Shown here: piece by piece, positions 38,413 through 46,851 of the stretch
Layout of the letters: each line of letters opens with the position of its first letter
Position numbering within the stretch: the stretch's first letter is position 1
NCBI GenBank assembly: GCA_015067635.1
Contig: SVMA01000014.1
Location: 1-46,851 of the forward strand
Source: Oscillospiraceae bacterium
Lineage (GTDB): Bacteria > Bacillota > Clostridia > Oscillospirales > Oscillospiraceae
Direction of reading: 5' to 3'
DNA length: 46,851 nucleotides
Program-made: the position numbers and the translations under genes
Notes under the pieces: model-generated
Databases searched by the model: none
The model's input: the letters and a program-made list of their open reading frames with translations, nothing else
Told to the model about the DNA's origin: nothing

Positions 38413-39966
38413 ATGACAAAGTATCTAATTAGCAGAATCTTACGTGCCATCGTCTCCGTGGTTATTGTCGTTGCTGTAGTAATGGTCATGATTTATTCCT
38501 TCCTGGATAAGCAGTCCATTTTTGCCAACGACCCTGTATACCCCAAGCAGAAGGGTAACGCAAAGCAGATATATATGATGCAGGAATGGGAACGCTACGG
38601 CTATTTGGACTATGTGAATTATACAGAGTATGTTCAGTCCTTGATTAATAGTGGAGAAGTTTCCCAGGACAAATACGATGCTCATGTGTCTCTGGGCAAG
38701 GATGCTGTCGGTGCGACCGCAGAAGCAAAGTCCTCTGTTCAGAAATTTACGGAGTATTATCAAAGCCAGGGCTATACGGTTGTGCCAATGGCGCAAAAAA
38801 CCGGAGCCGGCGGTCAGCCCCGGTTGTATGCCTATAAGGATATTCCGATTTTGAACCGTCTTTGGAATTATTTTTCCGGATTGATCAAGATCGACAATAT
38901 CCACACGGTGCAAGAGGATGTAGGTGAGCGCGGATTGACGTTTACCCTCTATGACCCTGCCTATGGCGGCGAAAAATTCTCTCCCGCAATTATTGGCAAC
39001 GGTACCAGACACAAATATTTGGTATATTGCTCTGACAGCTTCCCCTTCATTCATCAGAATCTGCTGAGCATAAACCTGGGCATGTCCTATTCCGTCAACA
39101 AGAATATCGACGTATTTGAGACAATGACGGCAAGCCAGGGCTCCTTCGTTAAATCCACCGTAACCTATCCCACCGGCTGGGTGGAAGAAACTGCGGATGA
39201 TTTGCACTCCGCCATCCATTCTCCCGGCTCTCTTTCCATGGGCGACCTGAACCAAAGATATTATGTGGATGATTATACCAGTGTTACTACAGTCAAGTCC
39301 GGCATGTCCAAGATGGGATATTCCTTCGTTATCGGTATTTTGTCCGTAATTTTGGCCTACTTCCTGGCCATTCCCATGGGTATTGCAATGGCCTTGAAGA
39401 AGGATAAGCTTATCGATAAGCTGGGAACCTTCTATATCATCTTCATCATGGCTGTTCCCAGTCTGGGTTATATTTTCCTGTTCAAGTCCATTGGCTCGAC
39501 TGCGGGGTTGCCGGCGAAGTTTGATATGCAGGATCCCACATGGCTAATGTACCTGCTGCCCATTGTGTCGCTGGCACTGCCTTCTATTGCCAATCTTATG
39601 AAGTGGCTGCGGCGGTATATGATTGACCAAATGAACTCCGATTACGTCAAATTTGCCCGGAGCGGCGGTTTATCAGAACGGGAGATTTTCTCCAAGCACA
39701 TTTTGAAAAATGCAATTATCCCCATTGTTCACGGCATTCCCGCCAGCGTTTTGGGCGCATTGACCGGAGCGATCATCACAGAACGTGTATACGTTGTCCC
39801 CGGTGTTGGCAACCTGCTGACGGAAGCAATTAACAGCTATGACAATGGTGTTATCGTGGGCGTTACGCTGTTTTATGCGTTGCTGTCTGTGACAGCGGTC
39901 ATTCTGGGTGACGTACTGATGTCCATGGTAGATCCCAGAATATCCTTTACAACGAAAGCGAGGTAA
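38413..39966 (+). CDS. Opp-like ABC permease (OppB) with a large extracytoplasmic domain
   Basis: 517 residues against roughly 310-330 for ordinary OppB. TM1 is residues 9-30. Residues about 32-297 are a hydrophilic domain predicted to lie outside the membrane, where a normal OppB has a loop of about 70. The core from 298 (MSKMGYSFVIGILSVILAYF) carries the remaining helices. The EAA-like loop is YVKFARSGGLSEREIFSKHILKNAIIP, and the end PGVGNLLTEAI..D..V..G is typical of OppB/DppB. It forms the pore with the next gene's product. ATG 38413 has only a weak ribosome site (AAGGA about 14 bases away), so its translation may be low. Confidence 0.9.
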   Translation: MTKYLISRILRAIVSVVIVVAVVMVMIYSFLDKQSIFANDPVYPKQKGNAKQIYMMQEWERYGYLDYVNYTEYVQSLINSGEVSQDKYDAHVSLGKDAVGATAEAKSSVQKFTEYYQSQGYTVVPMAQKTGAGGQPRLYAYKDIPILNRLWNYFSGLIKIDNIHTVQEDVGERGLTFTLYDPAYGGEKFSPAIIGNGTRHKYLVYCSDSFPFIHQNLLSINLGMSYSVNKNIDVFETMTASQGSFVKSTVTYPTGWVEETADDLHSAIHSPGSLSMGDLNQRYYVDDYTSVTTVKSGMSKMGYSFVIGILSVILAYFLAIPMGIAMALKKDKLIDKLGTFYIIFIMAVPSLGYIFLFKSIGSTAGLPAKFDMQDPTWLMYLLPIVSLALPSIANLMKWLRRYMIDQMNSDYVKFARSGGLSEREIFSKHILKNAIIPIVHGIPASVLGALTGAIITERVYVVPGVGNLLTEAINSYDNGVIVGVTLFYALLSVTAVILGDVLMSMVDPRISFTTKAR

Positions 39967-39970
39967 GAAT

Positions 39971-40957
39971 ATGGATGAACTGTATAATCTGGATCATTTG
40001 AATATGTCCGAAGAAGAACTGTTTTCCATGGCAGATCGGGACGAGCTTGCCTCTGAACGCATTACTGCGCCCCGCTATTCTTATTGGCAATCCGTTTTCC
40101 GTGTGTTCTTTAAGAAGAGAATCAATATTATCGCGCTGGGTCTTTTGGCTGTGATGCTGATATTCATCTATGTATACCCCCTGGCCATCGGCTATGATGC
40201 GGAAGTGGATCCCTATGTGAATCTGTTGGACTCTTCCACCAAGCACTTGTCTCCGGCGGCCGCCTTTGAACGCTTCGGATTCCAGCTGAAGTGGCTTTTG
40301 GGCGCGGGTGCATCCGGTGAATCCACCTTTGATGCGATTTGGTACGGCGCCAGCATTTCGGTGTCCCTGGCACTGGTGTGCGCACTCATCAATATGACAG
40401 TTGGCGTTATTGTAGGCGCGATTTGGGGTTTCTCCAAGCGTGTGGATGCCTTTATGACTGAGGTCTATAATATCATTGCAAACGTTCCGTATATTCTGCT
40501 GATTTCCGTTATTGTTTTGATTATGTCAGCCAGTTTCGGAGCAATGGTGTTTGCCCTAACGGTGACGGGCTGGATTGCGATTGCATATTTCATCCGGACG
40601 CAGGTTATTATTATCCGCGACCGGGAATACAATTTGGCTTCCCGGTGTTTGGGTACGCCCATCACCAGAATTGCCATGAAGAATATTCTGCCCTTTATGA
40701 CCTCCGTTATCGTGACACTGGCAGCAACGGAAATTCCCTCTTATATTTCCTACGAAGTGTTTTTGTCCTATATTGGCATGGGTCTGAAGGATATGTCTCT
40801 GGGTAAGCTGATCGAGGCATCCCAGAGTGCTATGGTTACACCCGGTTGGGGCTTTGAATTCTGGAGCCCCGTAGCGGTTGCATCCATCATTGCGGTTGTG
40901 TTGTATTTGGTTGGACAGAATCTGGGCGATGCATCTGACCCCAGAACCCATATGTAA
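39971..40957 (+). CDS. Opp-like ABC permease (OppC)
   Basis: 328 residues. A cytoplasmic N-terminal segment is rich in Glu/Asp (MDELYNLDHLNMSEEELF), and TM1 is about 50-75. The permease core has YGASISVSLALVCALINM, the EAA loop YNLASRCLGTPITRIAMKNILP and LSYIGMGLKDMSLGKLIEAS. Paired with OppB it forms the transmembrane channel for peptides. ATG 39971 lies five bases after the OppB stop, with GAGGTAAG as ribosome site. The OppD gene follows after 12 bases. The length and motifs are otherwise conventional. Confidence 0.93.
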   Translation: MDELYNLDHLNMSEEELFSMADRDELASERITAPRYSYWQSVFRVFFKKRINIIALGLLAVMLIFIYVYPLAIGYDAEVDPYVNLLDSSTKHLSPAAAFERFGFQLKWLLGAGASGESTFDAIWYGASISVSLALVCALINMTVGVIVGAIWGFSKRVDAFMTEVYNIIANVPYILLISVIVLIMSASFGAMVFALTVTGWIAIAYFIRTQVIIIRDREYNLASRCLGTPITRIAMKNILPFMTSVIVTLAATEIPSYISYEVFLSYIGMGLKDMSLGKLIEASQSAMVTPGWGFEFWSPVAVASIIAVVLYLVGQNLGDASDPRTHM

Positions 40958-40969
40958 GGGGGTAGGACT

Positions 40970-42715
40970 ATGGAAGAGAAAAAAGTCTTGCTGTCCATCC
41001 ATGACCTGGAAGTAAAGTTCCGCGTGCGCGGCAGAATCTTGACTGCCATTCGCGGCGTGGATCTGGACATTTATGAAAATGAATCCATTGCCATTGTGGG
41101 CGAGTCCGGTTCCGGTAAGTCGGTTTTCACCAAGACCTTTGCAGGTATGTTGGATTCCAACGGATTTATCAACCGTGGCAGCATTCTTTTCAGCGATGAA
41201 GAATTGGCGGATACGACCGTTGCTATGAATCGCAACGGCTGGAAGTGGGTGCGTTCTGCCCATAAGAAGCTGAATAAGCATTCCAAGCTGGAGCTGGGTG
41301 CACACATCTACCGTCAGATTCTGGAGATGAAGGAAGAAAAGAAAAACAGAGAAAGCATTTCCGGCGATGAGAAGAAGGAGCTGGAAAGCGCCATTGCCGA
41401 TTTGAATTTCCGACGGGTGGAGGCTTCTAATTTGAAGCTGACCGTAGACCCCAAGGACAAACAGCAAATCAAGGAACTGTCCGCAGAAATCAAGAGCCTG
41501 GAGCATCAAATCAAGGTTTTGGAAAAAGAAAAGGAAGACAGGATCAAAGCCTGTGCGGCAGAGGCAAAGAGAGACACGGAATACCGGAATGCGTATACTG
41601 AGCGTTTGCGCCAACTGCAGGCGGAATACCGCGAGGCGATTTCCGGTGAGATCAGTGAGGAAACCTCCGCACGGAATGAAATCCTGGCACGGGAAATCTA
41701 TCTGTCCGTAGGTCGATTCAACTTCCGTACCCGTTATCGTAATTTCAGAAAGCTGCTGTCAGCTTTTAAGAAGGCGATGACCCTGGGCATTGATTTGAAT
41801 GATGAGAACGCACGCAACGGAGTCTTTGATACGGTCGTTTTCCGTGTCCGTTATTTGGATGAAACGGAAAGAACGCTCCATGGCACCAGCATTTTGAATC
41901 TGGCAAAAGTGAAATACTCCAAGGACTGGACGCAGGTGCGCGGCGGTAAGATCGCCACTGTTTTCCAGGACCCCATGACATCCCTGAACCCCATTATTAC
42001 CATCGGCAAGCAGATCACCTCCGTGATTCTTAAGCACCAAAAGTGCTCGGAGAGTGAGGCTCGGGAACGGGCACTGATCCTGATGAAGAAGGTTGGTATT
42101 CCCAACGCGGAGAACCGCTTTGACGATTATCCCTTCCAGTATTCCGGCGGTATGCGTCAGAGAATCGTTATTGCCATTGCGCTTTCCTGTCAGCCGAAGA
42201 TTCTGATCTGTGATGAGCCTACCACCGCGCTGGACGTGACCATTCAGGCGCAGATTCTGCGACTGCTCAAGTCCTTGCAGAAGGAATTTGGCTTTACCAT
42301 CGTATTTATTACCCACGACTTGGGCGTGGTAGCTAATATTGCAGACCGCGTGGCAGTCATGTATGCCGGTCAAATTGTGGAATTGGGCAACGTGGATGAC
42401 GTATTTTACGATCCCCGTCATCCCTACACCTGGGCATTGCTTTCCTCTTTGCCTCAGCTGGCTCAGAGAAATACCAAGCTTTATTCCATTACCGGAACAC
42501 CCCCGTCATTGTATAATGAGATCGTGGGGGATCCCTTTGCACCGAGAAACCCCTATTGCTTGAAGATTGATACGCTGATGGATGCTCCCATGTTCCGTGT
42601 CAGCGACACGCATTTCGCAAAAACGTGGATGCTGGATCCCAGAGCGCCGAAGGCAGAAAAGCCCGAAATCATTCAGAACATCCATGAGAAGCTCATGCGT
42701 GCATTTAATATTTGA
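40970..42715 (+). CDS. Opp-like ABC ATPase (OppD) with a ~225-residue insertion
   Basis: 581 residues against about 320-360 for ordinary OppD. Walker A is GESGSGKS (44-51). Residues about 84-320 are extra. They include a charged coiled-coil-prone stretch (about 115-225, with [18 protein letters not shown]) and a mixed segment (about 235-315). The frame then resumes with [18 protein letters not shown] (Q-loop Q333), signature YSGGMRQR (391-398), Walker B ILICDEP (411-417) and H-loop THD (448-450). The C-terminal oligopeptide/dipeptide domain is present ([23 protein letters not shown]..), although the usual four-Cys iron-sulfur pattern is reduced. All ATPase motifs are intact, so it should power uptake. 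What the insert contacts is unknown. ATG 40970 follows AAGGGGGT. Confidence 0.92.
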   Translation: MEEKKVLLSIHDLEVKFRVRGRILTAIRGVDLDIYENESIAIVGESGSGKSVFTKTFAGMLDSNGFINRGSILFSDEELADTTVAMNRNGWKWVRSAHKKLNKHSKLELGAHIYRQILEMKEEKKNRESISGDEKKELESAIADLNFRRVEASNLKLTVDPKDKQQIKELSAEIKSLEHQIKVLEKEKEDRIKACAAEAKRDTEYRNAYTERLRQLQAEYREAISGEISEETSARNEILAREIYLSVGRFNFRTRYRNFRKLLSAFKKAMTLGIDLNDENARNGVFDTVVFRVRYLDETERTLHGTSILNLAKVKYSKDWTQVRGGKIATVFQDPMTSLNPIITIGKQITSVILKHQKCSESEARERALILMKKVGIPNAENRFDDYPFQYSGGMRQRIVIAIALSCQPKILICDEPTTALDVTIQAQILRLLKSLQKEFGFTIVFITHDLGVVANIADRVAVMYAGQIVELGNVDDVFYDPRHPYTWALLSSLPQLAQRNTKLYSITGTPPSLYNEIVGDPFAPRNPYCLKIDTLMDAPMFRVSDTHFAKTWMLDPRAPKAEKPEIIQNIHEKLMRAFNI

Positions 42716-42728
42716 GGAGGCAGAGACT

Positions 42729-44024
42729 GTGAGCAACAAAGAGTTAAAAAGAAAAAAGCAGTCCCATTTGCCGGAGCATGGTCCTGTGGATGAAAACGGC
42801 AGAGAGATTCTGCTGTCCTTAAAAAACGTTGATATCACCTTCGGTAAGGGCGATAAGGCTGTTCGCGCTGTTAAAAATGCGTCCTTTGATATTTACAAGG
42901 GAGAGACATTTTCCCTGGTTGGCGAATCCGGTTCCGGTAAGACCACCATTGGACGTGCGGTGATTCGTGTAAATCCCTGTGCGGCAGGCGAGATTCAGTA
43001 TAAGGGCGTTCCGATTAGCGGCAAAATTCCCCGTTCTCTTGATCGGGAGGTCATCCGCAATATTCAAATGGTATTCCAGGATCCTGCGGCTTCTCTGAAT
43101 GAGCGTGCAACTGTGGAATATATCATTTCCGAAGGCCTGTACAATTTCCACTTGTATAACGATGCGGCAGACCGCATTGCAAAGGTGGAAAATATGATCG
43201 AAGAGGTTGGTCTGCTTCCTGAGCACCTGACCCGCTACCCCCATGAATTTTCCGGCGGTCAGCGGCAGAGAATCGGCTTGGCCCGTGCGATGGTCATGGA
43301 GCCGGAGCTGGTGGTTGCTGACGAGCCCATTTCCGCATTGGATGTGTCGATTCGTGCACAGGTTTTGAACCTGCTGAAGAAATTCCAGCAGGAGCAGGGT
43401 ACGACCTATTTGTTTATTGCCCATGACCTGTCCATTGTCCGATTCATTTCCGACCGAATCGCGGTTATTTACAAGGGTGACATTGTGGAAGTGGCAAGCG
43501 CGGAAGAACTGTTTGACTATCCGCTGCACCCCTATACTCATTCTTTGATTTCTGCCATTCCGATTCCGGACCCCCAATTGGAAAAGAACAAGGTGCTGTT
43601 CACCTATGATCCTTCTGTGCATGATTACAGTGAGGATAAGCCGGAATTGACCTGCATCGGTCACGACCATTATGTGTTCGGAAATAAGAAGGAGATTGAA
43701 GAATACAAGGCAATTCGTGAGAAAAACGTTCCCTTGAAATCCGTAACGATCCGTCAGCCCGGTGAAGAGGAGACGGAGCAGATTATTGAGGAGACTTCCG
43801 ACGAACCGATTCTGGATACTCCGGTCCATGATACCGGCAGCTTCTGGTACAAGTTCCTGTCCTTCCTGCTGCCTGTTTTGGGCTTCATTGCGGGCGGAAT
43901 ATTCAAGAGAAAACGTTATTACCGCAATTACAAAGCCTGTAAAAAGGGTGCCATTGCCGGTTTGGTGACCATCGGTGTGATTTTGGCACTGTTTGGTTTG
44001 TTGCTGGTGTTGGCAGTGGTATAA
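42729..44024 (+). CDS. Opp-like ABC ATPase (OppF) with a C-terminal two-helix membrane tail
   Basis: 431 residues. ATPase domain: Walker [10 protein letters not shown] (65-73), Q-loop [16 protein letters not shown], signature FSGGQRQR (174-181), Walker B LVVADEP, H-loop AHDLSIV. After an acidic linker (about 285-370) come two hydrophobic helices, [20 protein letters not shown] (372-391) and [20 protein letters not shown] (407-426), separated by a basic turn ([14 protein letters not shown]). A soluble OppF normally ends near residue 320. Similar two-helix tails occur on small Firmicute membrane proteins. It starts with GTG at 42729, with GGAGG 8 bases upstream; the long frame from 42582 overlaps OppD and is rejected. 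The tail would tether the ATPase to the membrane. Confidence 0.92.
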   Translation: MSNKELKRKKQSHLPEHGPVDENGREILLSLKNVDITFGKGDKAVRAVKNASFDIYKGETFSLVGESGSGKTTIGRAVIRVNPCAAGEIQYKGVPISGKIPRSLDREVIRNIQMVFQDPAASLNERATVEYIISEGLYNFHLYNDAADRIAKVENMIEEVGLLPEHLTRYPHEFSGGQRQRIGLARAMVMEPELVVADEPISALDVSIRAQVLNLLKKFQQEQGTTYLFIAHDLSIVRFISDRIAVIYKGDIVEVASAEELFDYPLHPYTHSLISAIPIPDPQLEKNKVLFTYDPSVHDYSEDKPELTCIGHDHYVFGNKKEIEEYKAIREKNVPLKSVTIRQPGEEETEQIIEETSDEPILDTPVHDTGSFWYKFLSFLLPVLGFIAGGIFKRKRYYRNYKACKKGAIAGLVTIGVILALFGLLLVLAVV

Positions 44025-44042
44025 AACATGTAAATCGGCCGC

Positions 44043-44082
44043 CTCTGAAAACCGAAAGGCTTTTGGAGGCAGCTGTTTTTTG
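44043..44082 (+). terminator. Possible terminator after the Opp-like operon
   Basis: GCCTC..GAGGC with AAAA/TTTT pairing inside (44041-44069), followed by AGCTGTTTTTT. The stem is imperfect, so read-through into the ApbE-like gene is possible. Confidence 0.45.
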
Positions 44083-44090
44083 GAGAATGT

Positions 44091-45350
44091 ATGAGTAGAT
44101 ATGCAAGGAAAAGAGAGCCGCCCATCCGTCCGGTGAAATCCGTTGAGATAGACGACAAAAATCGAAAATGGAAATTGATTGCCGCTGCCGCATTTCTGGT
44201 AGTGGGAGCATGTTTCATCGCCTGGGGCGTCAAAAGCTGTACCACTATGGAGCCCGGCTGGCAACAGATCCAAGCCAGCGCAAAGGTTGAGGAGACCTGC
44301 GCCGGTGATTTCGTATTCTTCTATTTACTGGGGGAAGACGGTAAGGCGGTAAGCACGGAACAGCAGGAAGTCACGAAGGTGTATACCCAATGTACAACGG
44401 ATGCTTTTCAGATTTTTCACGAAACGGAAGTGTTTGGGGATGTGCATAATGTGGCATATCTGAACCAACATGTCAATGAAGAGGTGGAAGTACCCAGGGT
44501 GCTGTATGAGGCCTTTGCATTGCTGGAGAAATACGAAAACCGCGGTCTGTATCTGGCGCCTCTGTATCAGGAATATGTGAATCTGTTCCTTTGTGACGGA
44601 GATTGGACGGCGGAAGCCTATGACCCGGATAAGAATCCGGAGCAAGACAGGTATTTCTCCGAGATACTGACCTACACTTCGGATGAACAGGCTGTTCGCC
44701 TGGAGCTGCTTGGAAACAATCGGGTCAGACTTTCGGTTTCGGAGGCGTATTTGCAATATGCACAGGAAAAGGAAATCTCTGTGTTTATTGATTTCTATTG
44801 GATGAAGAATGCGTTTATTGCGGATTATTTGGCGCAGCAGCTGACTGCCGCCGGATATACCAAGGGAACCCTTTCCAGCTATGACGGATTCAGCCGCAAC
44901 CTGGATACAACCGACGGCGATTATAAGCTGAACTTGTTTGACCGCGTTGGAAAGGACGTCTATTTGGCGGGCGCCATGCAATATAAAAATGTGATGGCGG
45001 CAGTTTCCCTTCGCAACTATTCCACCAGCGAACTGGCTGTGCAGCTTTATTATCAGTGGAAGGACGGAACGTATACTTCCTGCCATATTTCCCCTGTGGA
45101 CGGGCGGAGCAAATCGGTGATGAACGACATGACCGGCTACTCCTATCGATTGAGCTGCGGAGAAATCCTCATGCAAATGTATCCGCTTTACGTGGCAGAT
45201 ACCTGGGACGAGGAAGGCTTTAAGGCGTTGCCTGCCAATGGTGTGGAAACGGCTTATTGCCGGGACTATGTGATTTATACCAGCGACCCGGCTGTTGCAG
45301 TATCGAATTTGTACGAAAGAGACGGCGTAAAATATCGCTGGGAACCGTAA
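44091..45350 (+). CDS. Membrane-anchored protein resembling a degenerate ApbE (FAD:protein FMN transferase)
   Basis: 419 residues. A basic N-terminus is followed by one helix (WKLIAAAAFLVVGACFIAWG, 27-46), so the bulk lies outside. Segment order parallels ApbE: HNVAYLNQHVNEEVEVPRVLYEAFALLEKYENRGLYL.. in place of INRLN..G.PV.VS.EL..LLE.AL..S..TGGAFD. Next comes FYWMKNAFIADYLAQQLTAAGYTKG for the GIAKGYAVD.A...L...G region, and CHISPVDGRSKSV for HIIDPKTG. The Gly-rich flavin site and the metal Asp/Thr pattern are not preserved, so flavin transfer is doubtful. It could be a binding or scaffold protein. ATG 44091 has GGAG 5 bases before it. It follows the Opp-like operon by 66 bases, with a weak terminator between. 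The family assignment is by pattern only. Confidence 0.6.
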   Translation: MSRYARKREPPIRPVKSVEIDDKNRKWKLIAAAAFLVVGACFIAWGVKSCTTMEPGWQQIQASAKVEETCAGDFVFFYLLGEDGKAVSTEQQEVTKVYTQCTTDAFQIFHETEVFGDVHNVAYLNQHVNEEVEVPRVLYEAFALLEKYENRGLYLAPLYQEYVNLFLCDGDWTAEAYDPDKNPEQDRYFSEILTYTSDEQAVRLELLGNNRVRLSVSEAYLQYAQEKEISVFIDFYWMKNAFIADYLAQQLTAAGYTKGTLSSYDGFSRNLDTTDGDYKLNLFDRVGKDVYLAGAMQYKNVMAAVSLRNYSTSELAVQLYYQWKDGTYTSCHISPVDGRSKSVMNDMTGYSYRLSCGEILMQMYPLYVADTWDEEGFKALPANGVETAYCRDYVIYTSDPAVAVSNLYERDGVKYRWEP

Positions 45351-45360
45351 GAGAAAACAA

Positions 45361-45395
45361 AAAGGAAGGCAACCGAGGTTGCCTTCCTTTTTTAT
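45361..45395. terminator. Bidirectional terminator between the ApbE-like gene and fhs
   Basis: AAAGGAAGGCAAC (45361-45373) pairs with GTTGCCTTCCTTT (45378-45390) around CGAG, with A and T runs on either side. Confidence 0.88.
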
Positions 45396-45402
45396 GTTGT
45401 TT

Positions 45403-46851
45403 TTAGAACAAGCCGGAAACCTTGCCGGTTTCGGTGTCCACATCCACCCGACGGTATGCGGGGTCAGCCGCAGTACCGGGCATCATGGAGATGGTGCCGG
45501 CCATGGGGCACAGGAACTTTGCGCCGCCGTATTCCAGAATGTCGCGGATAGCCAGTCTCCAGCCGGTGGGAACGCCCTTCAAAGTGGGGTTGTCGGACAG
45601 GGACAGGTGTGTCTTAACCATCATGGTGCAGTAATCTGCATACTTGGGATCGGTCTCGAAGCGCTGTGCCTTTTCCACAGCCAGAGGAGCCCAGTCAACA
45701 CCGTCAGCACCGTAGACTTCCTTGGCGATACGCTCAACACGCTCACGCAGGGGCATATCCAGGTCGTACAGGAACTTGACTTCCACGGGATCTTCACAGG
45801 CTTCCACAACCACCTGAGCCAGCTCAGCAGCGCCTTCGCCGCCGTAACGCCAGTGGTTGGACTCTGCACAGCGAACGCCCTTCTCTGCACACAGCTTCTT
45901 CAGCAGGGCAATTTCAGCGTCGGTATCGGTGTAGAACCGGTTGATGCAGACTACGGGGTTGATGCCGGACTTCTTAATGGTATTGACATGGTGGAACAGG
46001 TTGCAGGTACCCTTCTCCAGCAGCTCCAGATTCTCTTCGGTGTACTCCTTGGGCAGAGGTGCTCCGGGAGTAACCTTGGGACCGCCGCCATGCATCTTCA
46101 GTGCACGAACAGTAGCGACCAGAACGGAAACATTGGGAGTCAGACCGGACAGACGGGTCTTAACGTTCCAGAACTTCTCAAAGCCGATGTCAGCAGCAAA
46201 GCCGGACTCGGTGACATGGTAATCAAACAGCTTCAAAGCCAGACGGTCTGCGATAACAGAGGACTGACCGATTGCAATGTTTGCGAAGGGACCGGCGTGA
46301 ATCAGAACAGGCTGATGCTCGACGGAGTAGCACATGGTGGGGTTGATGGCGTTACGCATCCATGCGGTCATAGCGCCGGCAACATCCAGATCCTCACAGG
46401 TAACGGGATCTCCGTTGCGGGAGTATGCCACAACCACCTTGCCGATACGCTCACGCAGATCCTTCAGATCGCGGGCAACAGCCAGAATAGCCATCAGCTC
46501 GGAGCCAACAGCAATACCGAACTTGCTTTCCATCATGAAGCCGTCCAGACGGCCGCCGATGCCGATGATGATGTTACGCAGGCTCTGTGCGCAGAAGTCA
46601 ATGATCCAGCCCATCTCAACCCGCTTGGGGTCGATGTCCAGACGCTTCAAACCCTTCTTGGCCAGCCATTCGTCGTTGTTGTTGCGCTCGTGCTGCATAC
46701 GTGCAGTCAAAGCAACCATAGCCAGGTTGTGAGCGTTCATGATATCGTTGATATCGCCGGTCAGACCCAGGGAGAACTCGGTCATGGGCATCAGCAGAGC
46801 GTTACCGCCGCCGGCTGCAGTACCCTTAACGTTCATGGTGGGACCGCCGGA
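45403..46851 (-). CDS. fhs: Formate-tetrahydrofolate ligase (N-terminus outside window)
   Basis: 482 codons plus stop. The frame is still open at the last base of the window ([10 protein letters not shown]..), so roughly the first 70-80 residues, including the ATP P-loop, are missing. Visible FTHFS signatures: [52 protein letters not shown], the strong [15 protein letters not shown], and the C-terminal [10 protein letters not shown]. The enzyme makes 10-formyl-THF from formate, ATP and THF for purines, methionyl-tRNA formylation and one-carbon or acetogenic flux. It is read convergently towards the ApbE-like gene and shares the terminator at 45361. Codon use is highly biased, suggesting strong expression. 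Confidence 0.97.
   Translation of the reverse strand, partial: SGGPTMNVKGTAAGGGNALLMPMTEFSLGLTGDINDIMNAHNLAMVALTARMQHERNNNDEWLAKKGLKRLDIDPKRVEMGWIIDFCAQSLRNIIIGIGGRLDGFMMESKFGIAVGSELMAILAVARDLKDLRERIGKVVVAYSRNGDPVTCEDLDVAGAMTAWMRNAINPTMCYSVEHQPVLIHAGPFANIAIGQSSVIADRLALKLFDYHVTESGFAADIGFEKFWNVKTRLSGLTPNVSVLVATVRALKMHGGGPKVTPGAPLPKEYTEENLELLEKGTCNLFHHVNTIKKSGINPVVCINRFYTDTDAEIALLKKLCAEKGVRCAESNHWRYGGEGAAELAQVVVEACEDPVEVKFLYDLDMPLRERVERIAKEVYGADGVDWAPLAVEKAQRFETDPKYADYCTMMVKTHLSLSDNPTLKGVPTGWRLAIRDILEYGGAKFLCPMAGTISMMPGTAADPAYRRVDVDTETGKVSGLF

Noticed and set aside
40970..42715. OppD length explained by a fusion or frameshift of two genes
   Set aside because: Walker A lies before and the Q-loop, signature and Walker B after the extra segment in a single frame, so it is an insertion, not a fusion.
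42582..42728. Longer N-terminus of OppF
   Set aside because: It would overlap the end of OppD by more than 130 bases; GTG 42729 has a perfect GGAGG at proper distance.
1..46851. CRISPR arrays, prophage, transposase, tRNA and rRNA genes
   Set aside because: No regularly spaced repeats, phage modules, transposase frames or cloverleaf-like sequences were recognised by eye; a weakly conserved small RNA could still be missed.

Overview
The window looks like part of the chromosome of an endospore-forming, anaerobic Clostridia-class Firmicute, probably an Oscillospiraceae-like gut bacterium. The signs are an alpha/beta-type small acid-soluble spore protein with a sigma-G-like promoter, rubrerythrin and a flavo-diiron oxidase (anaerobe oxygen defence), a T-box riboswitch, a split transketolase, formate-tetrahydrofolate ligase, strong GGAGG ribosome sites, and many lipoproteins that degrade or import plant and host glycans. 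No rRNA, tRNA, CRISPR array, phage or transposase gene was seen.

Layout. 1-2200: spore protein, an Xre-type regulator divergent from a decayed formyltransferase-like gene, and rubrerythrin. 2200-5400: a DtxR-type metal regulator, divergent from rubrerythrin and leading into the two transketolase halves, then a PflA-like radical SAM protein. 5400-12600: RlmD-type rRNA methyltransferase followed by a short MITE-like repeat, a frameshifted lipoprotein, a GNAT acetyltransferase, ROK glucokinase, a four-domain flavo-diiron protein and an MscS channel. 12650-18330: cysteine T-box then cysS-polA-rimI-tsaD, translationally coupled from polA on. 18600-20700: GNAT and a polyprenyl-phosphate sugar-phosphotransferase.

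20700-35600 is a carbohydrate island. A GH13 lipoprotein faces a maltodextrin ABC operon (binding protein, MalF, MalG, MalK). A GH53 endo-galactanase lipoprotein is divergent from GH42 beta-galactosidase, 4-alpha-glucanotransferase and a lipoprotein type I pullulanase. The GH13 promoter carries two, and the binding-protein promoter one, copy of the same LacI-family-like operator core (GCGCAANCGNTT), so both appear to belong to one regulon whose repressor lies outside the window. The likely flow is: surface GH13 and pullulanase cut starch or pullulan, the ABC importer brings in the oligosaccharides, MalQ rearranges them and a glucokinase phosphorylates glucose. GH53 releases galacto-oligosaccharides that GH42 hydrolyses.

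36000-45350 is the most unusual part: a five-gene oligopeptide (Opp-like) ABC operon plus a downstream membrane protein, with departures from the textbook form in nearly every subunit. The binding protein appears circularly permuted, with the usual C-terminal segment placed at the N-terminus. The first permease has a ~265-residue extracytoplasmic domain. OppD carries a ~225-residue, partly coiled-coil insert between Walker A and the Q-loop. OppF has a two-helix membrane tail. The following protein looks like a membrane-anchored, catalytically degenerate relative of ApbE flavin transferases. I regard this as the best candidate for an undescribed system. The window ends inside fhs (formate-tetrahydrofolate ligase), read from the minus strand.
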